Source of the DNA: Amphirosellinia nigrospora
Taxonomy: Eukaryota > Ascomycota > Sordariomycetes > Xylariales > Xylariaceae
Direction: 5' to 3'
Assembly (NCBI GenBank): GCA_004123355.1
Contig: SCHM01000004.1
Span: 930,001-994,000 of the forward strand
DNA length: 64,000 nt
The translations under genes and the position numbers were made by a program. The stretch's first letter is position 1; each line of letters begins with the position of its first letter. Of this stretch, positions 61,827-64,000 are shown piece by piece. The notes beneath the pieces were generated by a model, which was not told the DNA's origin, made no database searches, and was given only the letters and a program-made list of their open reading frames with translations.

Positions 61827-64000
61827 ATGTGTTTTTCGAGCACAGCTAAGGGGTATGCAAAAAGAAGATCATGGGAGCTTAAGTATCTTTGAAGATATGA
61901 CAAGCTATTTACGACGCTCCGTGATTTATCGCAGCCTGGCTTTGTATCTCGACCTTTGCATCATATCGGCCGCATCGGAGAGAAAAAGCATATTGGAATT
62001 GTTTCGTTCGGATTCAACCCAGCTACCGGAGCTAGGGATAACGGCGTACGGAAATGAATACGGAAAGATCAAAGGTCTGGAGTTTTATTTGCATGGGTTA
62101 TCTCGACATACAAGATGCGAGGCATATGGCAAAACTGATAAGGATTTCTATAACGGTCTCGGTTATACTAAACAAACGAGGTTTACGAAAGAGGGAGAGC
62201 AAAAAGGATTGCGGAGTACGGAAAGGATACCCGGACACCAACACCGATGATTTATTACGTAACAGTCTTGCAAGGTGGTTGACCAGAATGACGTATTCTG
62301 GTAGGAATCCCTGGCCCTCATACCTACTTAGGTGAGAGTCAACATGGGGAAACAATCATGGAAGGCGTTTGGCAAAGACGGACGGATTTGCTAGCAGTAA
62401 GACGTTGACTTTATGTTTCATCTCCTTTGTGCTTTCAATTGGAAGGCCGTGGCGAATGTCTTACTTGTTTCTCTGACTGTTACTGGTGAGAACAACTTCG
62501 TACAAGTCGCTATCTCCGTCTTCACTCAGACTCAGGGATCGTTGGGCGGTATAGTTGTTTGTGAGCTTTCCGCAAGGTGGCAGAGGCTGGTTGCCGAAGG
62601 CTTTAAGACGGACTGGATTCCTTAAGAAATGCCCCAGTCCGGTGAGCAAAGCCTAAACATATGTCACCTTGCGGGCGCTCGAGTTCTTCTTAGCATAGCT
62701 CGTTACCCTAGCAATCGCAACAAGTCCTTCAAGATGATTCCGATTGGTGTTGTGTAGTGGCAGCGGGCCGTGACTTACTTGCATGACAGGTGCAAACCGA
62801 GCCACAAACAACGTCAACGTGGATGATGGGTATGCAAATTATGATGCACCAGATCAAGTGAGTAAAAATCCCGGTCAAAAAGTGTCCATTCACGACGCTA
62901 ATCTGTACTGTGGTAGTGCATCTGCCCAGCCAGCCTCACCCACGGTCCCACAGCGGGAACTAGGGAGCGCTAGGGAGCCATGTCGAATTAGGTGTCACTT
63001 AAAAAAAGAGAGCAACAGTCAAAAGTTGTCACATTACAAGGTACAGACAGTGGGTACGGGGACCCCTGTCCCCATCCTGTTTGCCTCATGGATTCTAACG
63101 CTACTGATATACGCAAACGATTAACCTAGCATACAATACTAGTTATAACCGGGGTACCGATCTAAGTCGGTAACTATTATGGCCTAGTAATTCACGAACG
63201 CTGGGCTCATGACGAGGTAGTAGATAACCATACCGGGCTGCTGGTAACACCTCGTCACTCAGTACCTGCTGATTCTACCCCTTGGACCTCCCGGAAGTTG
63301 CCCGAAATAACAACTGGAACTGTCCTGCTTGAGGGGCCCATCAACGCTACCTTACTTAGATATGCCACTGGTATACGTACAAACACACTACTCGGATAGT
63401 ACTAGTGGTGCATGCTGCAGTAGTGGAGGTCGAATGGAGGCACTACCTCTTACACTGCAGCTACATACCCGCTGTACATAGACCAACCAAAAGCAAACAT
63501 AATCAGTACCTACCATGTATTATTTCGTAATACCATTACTTAGTGATAACATCCTTGCCCCAAACGCATGGGACTAAATAGCGTGCGCACACTATCTCCT
63601 CACCGAGGATCGATAACACAATGTCTACCGAACATTTTGCGTTGGTGGGCCATAGCTTCGATGCGGAGATATACCGAGCAGCCCCCATTAATACTCGTAA
63701 GTGAGGGGACATGTACGAAATACACATCATCTAAGTAAGATTCCAAAAGCGCATTCCTAGGGCACATATCTGCCAGTATACTTTAGTATACTATAATAGA
63801 TGGATATGATACTTGCATGCTTAGGTAGGTACATTAGAATTACATGCGGGCGGAAGAAGTTGACGGTAGGGTGAGCCTAATGGGACCCACCATAAGATAC
63901 TTGGCTGGCGTAGGTACAGCAGGCGGAGGTACATTCCATGTACGGAGTATAGTAGATGGGAAATGGGGGCGGATTACGGTAAGGGATTGGCCCCACGCAG
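61827..64000. other. 3' flank of the NDT80-like gene, no supported gene
   Basis: The remaining 2.2 kb hold short frames only (the largest is about 113 codons at 62783) with no recognisable domain. The end of the window has several GTAC-rich and TAGGTAGGTAC words (63820-63835, 63920-63950), similar to the other intergenic regions. Confidence 0.5.

Overview
The window is nuclear DNA of a filamentous ascomycete (Pezizomycotina, most likely Sordariomycetes). The reasons are short GT-AG introns (mostly 45-70 nt, often with CTAAC/CTAAT branch sites), fungal-only gene families (a C2H2 plus fungal_trans regulator, a VIB-1/XprG-type NDT80 factor, a GH16-WSC wall enzyme, DUF4360, a Mak32-like protein), and a retrotransposon wiped out by RIP-like C-to-T/G-to-A mutation.

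Layout. 1-5.5 kb: no gene I can support, including a block of CCTAGGTAGG-type motifs. 5.5-38 kb: an ordinary gene island with about thirteen genes. In order: C2H2/fungal_trans factor (+), F-box protein (+), Mak32-like pfkB protein (-), cyclase-associated protein (+), peroxisomal carnitine acetyltransferase ending AKL (-), GH16-WSC wall glycosidase with a C-terminal membrane segment (+), TMEM16/anoctamin (-), metallophosphoesterase (+), DUF4360 secreted protein (-), PEX12 (-), Glo3-type ArfGAP (-) and TIM21 (+). 38.99-45.94 kb: a fossil Ty3/gypsy-type LTR element, extremely AT-rich, with matching LTRs and a perfect 5-bp target duplication. A 605-bp foldback element with long terminal inverted repeats and an 8-bp target duplication sits inside it and is not AT-degraded, so it arrived later. 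45.95-55.97 kb: a gene desert. 56-57.4 kb: two unnamed candidate small genes. 57.4-60.4 kb: a pyrimidine-rich leader, then the VIB-1/NDT80-like gene to 61.8 kb. The last 2 kb show nothing I recognise.

The genes are mostly housekeeping and do not form a biosynthetic cluster. Two concern peroxisomes (PEX12 and the acetyltransferase). Several concern wall, membrane and trafficking (GH16-WSC, TMEM16, Glo3, CAP).

The most important caution is that many clearly conserved genes are interrupted by single-base frame changes, and most of these fall at homopolymer runs that look one base too short (TTT, CCCC, GGGG). The same run-length wobble appears between the two arms of the inverted repeat. I read this as systematic homopolymer error in the assembly rather than a cluster of pseudogenes. 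Gene models here should be read across those points.
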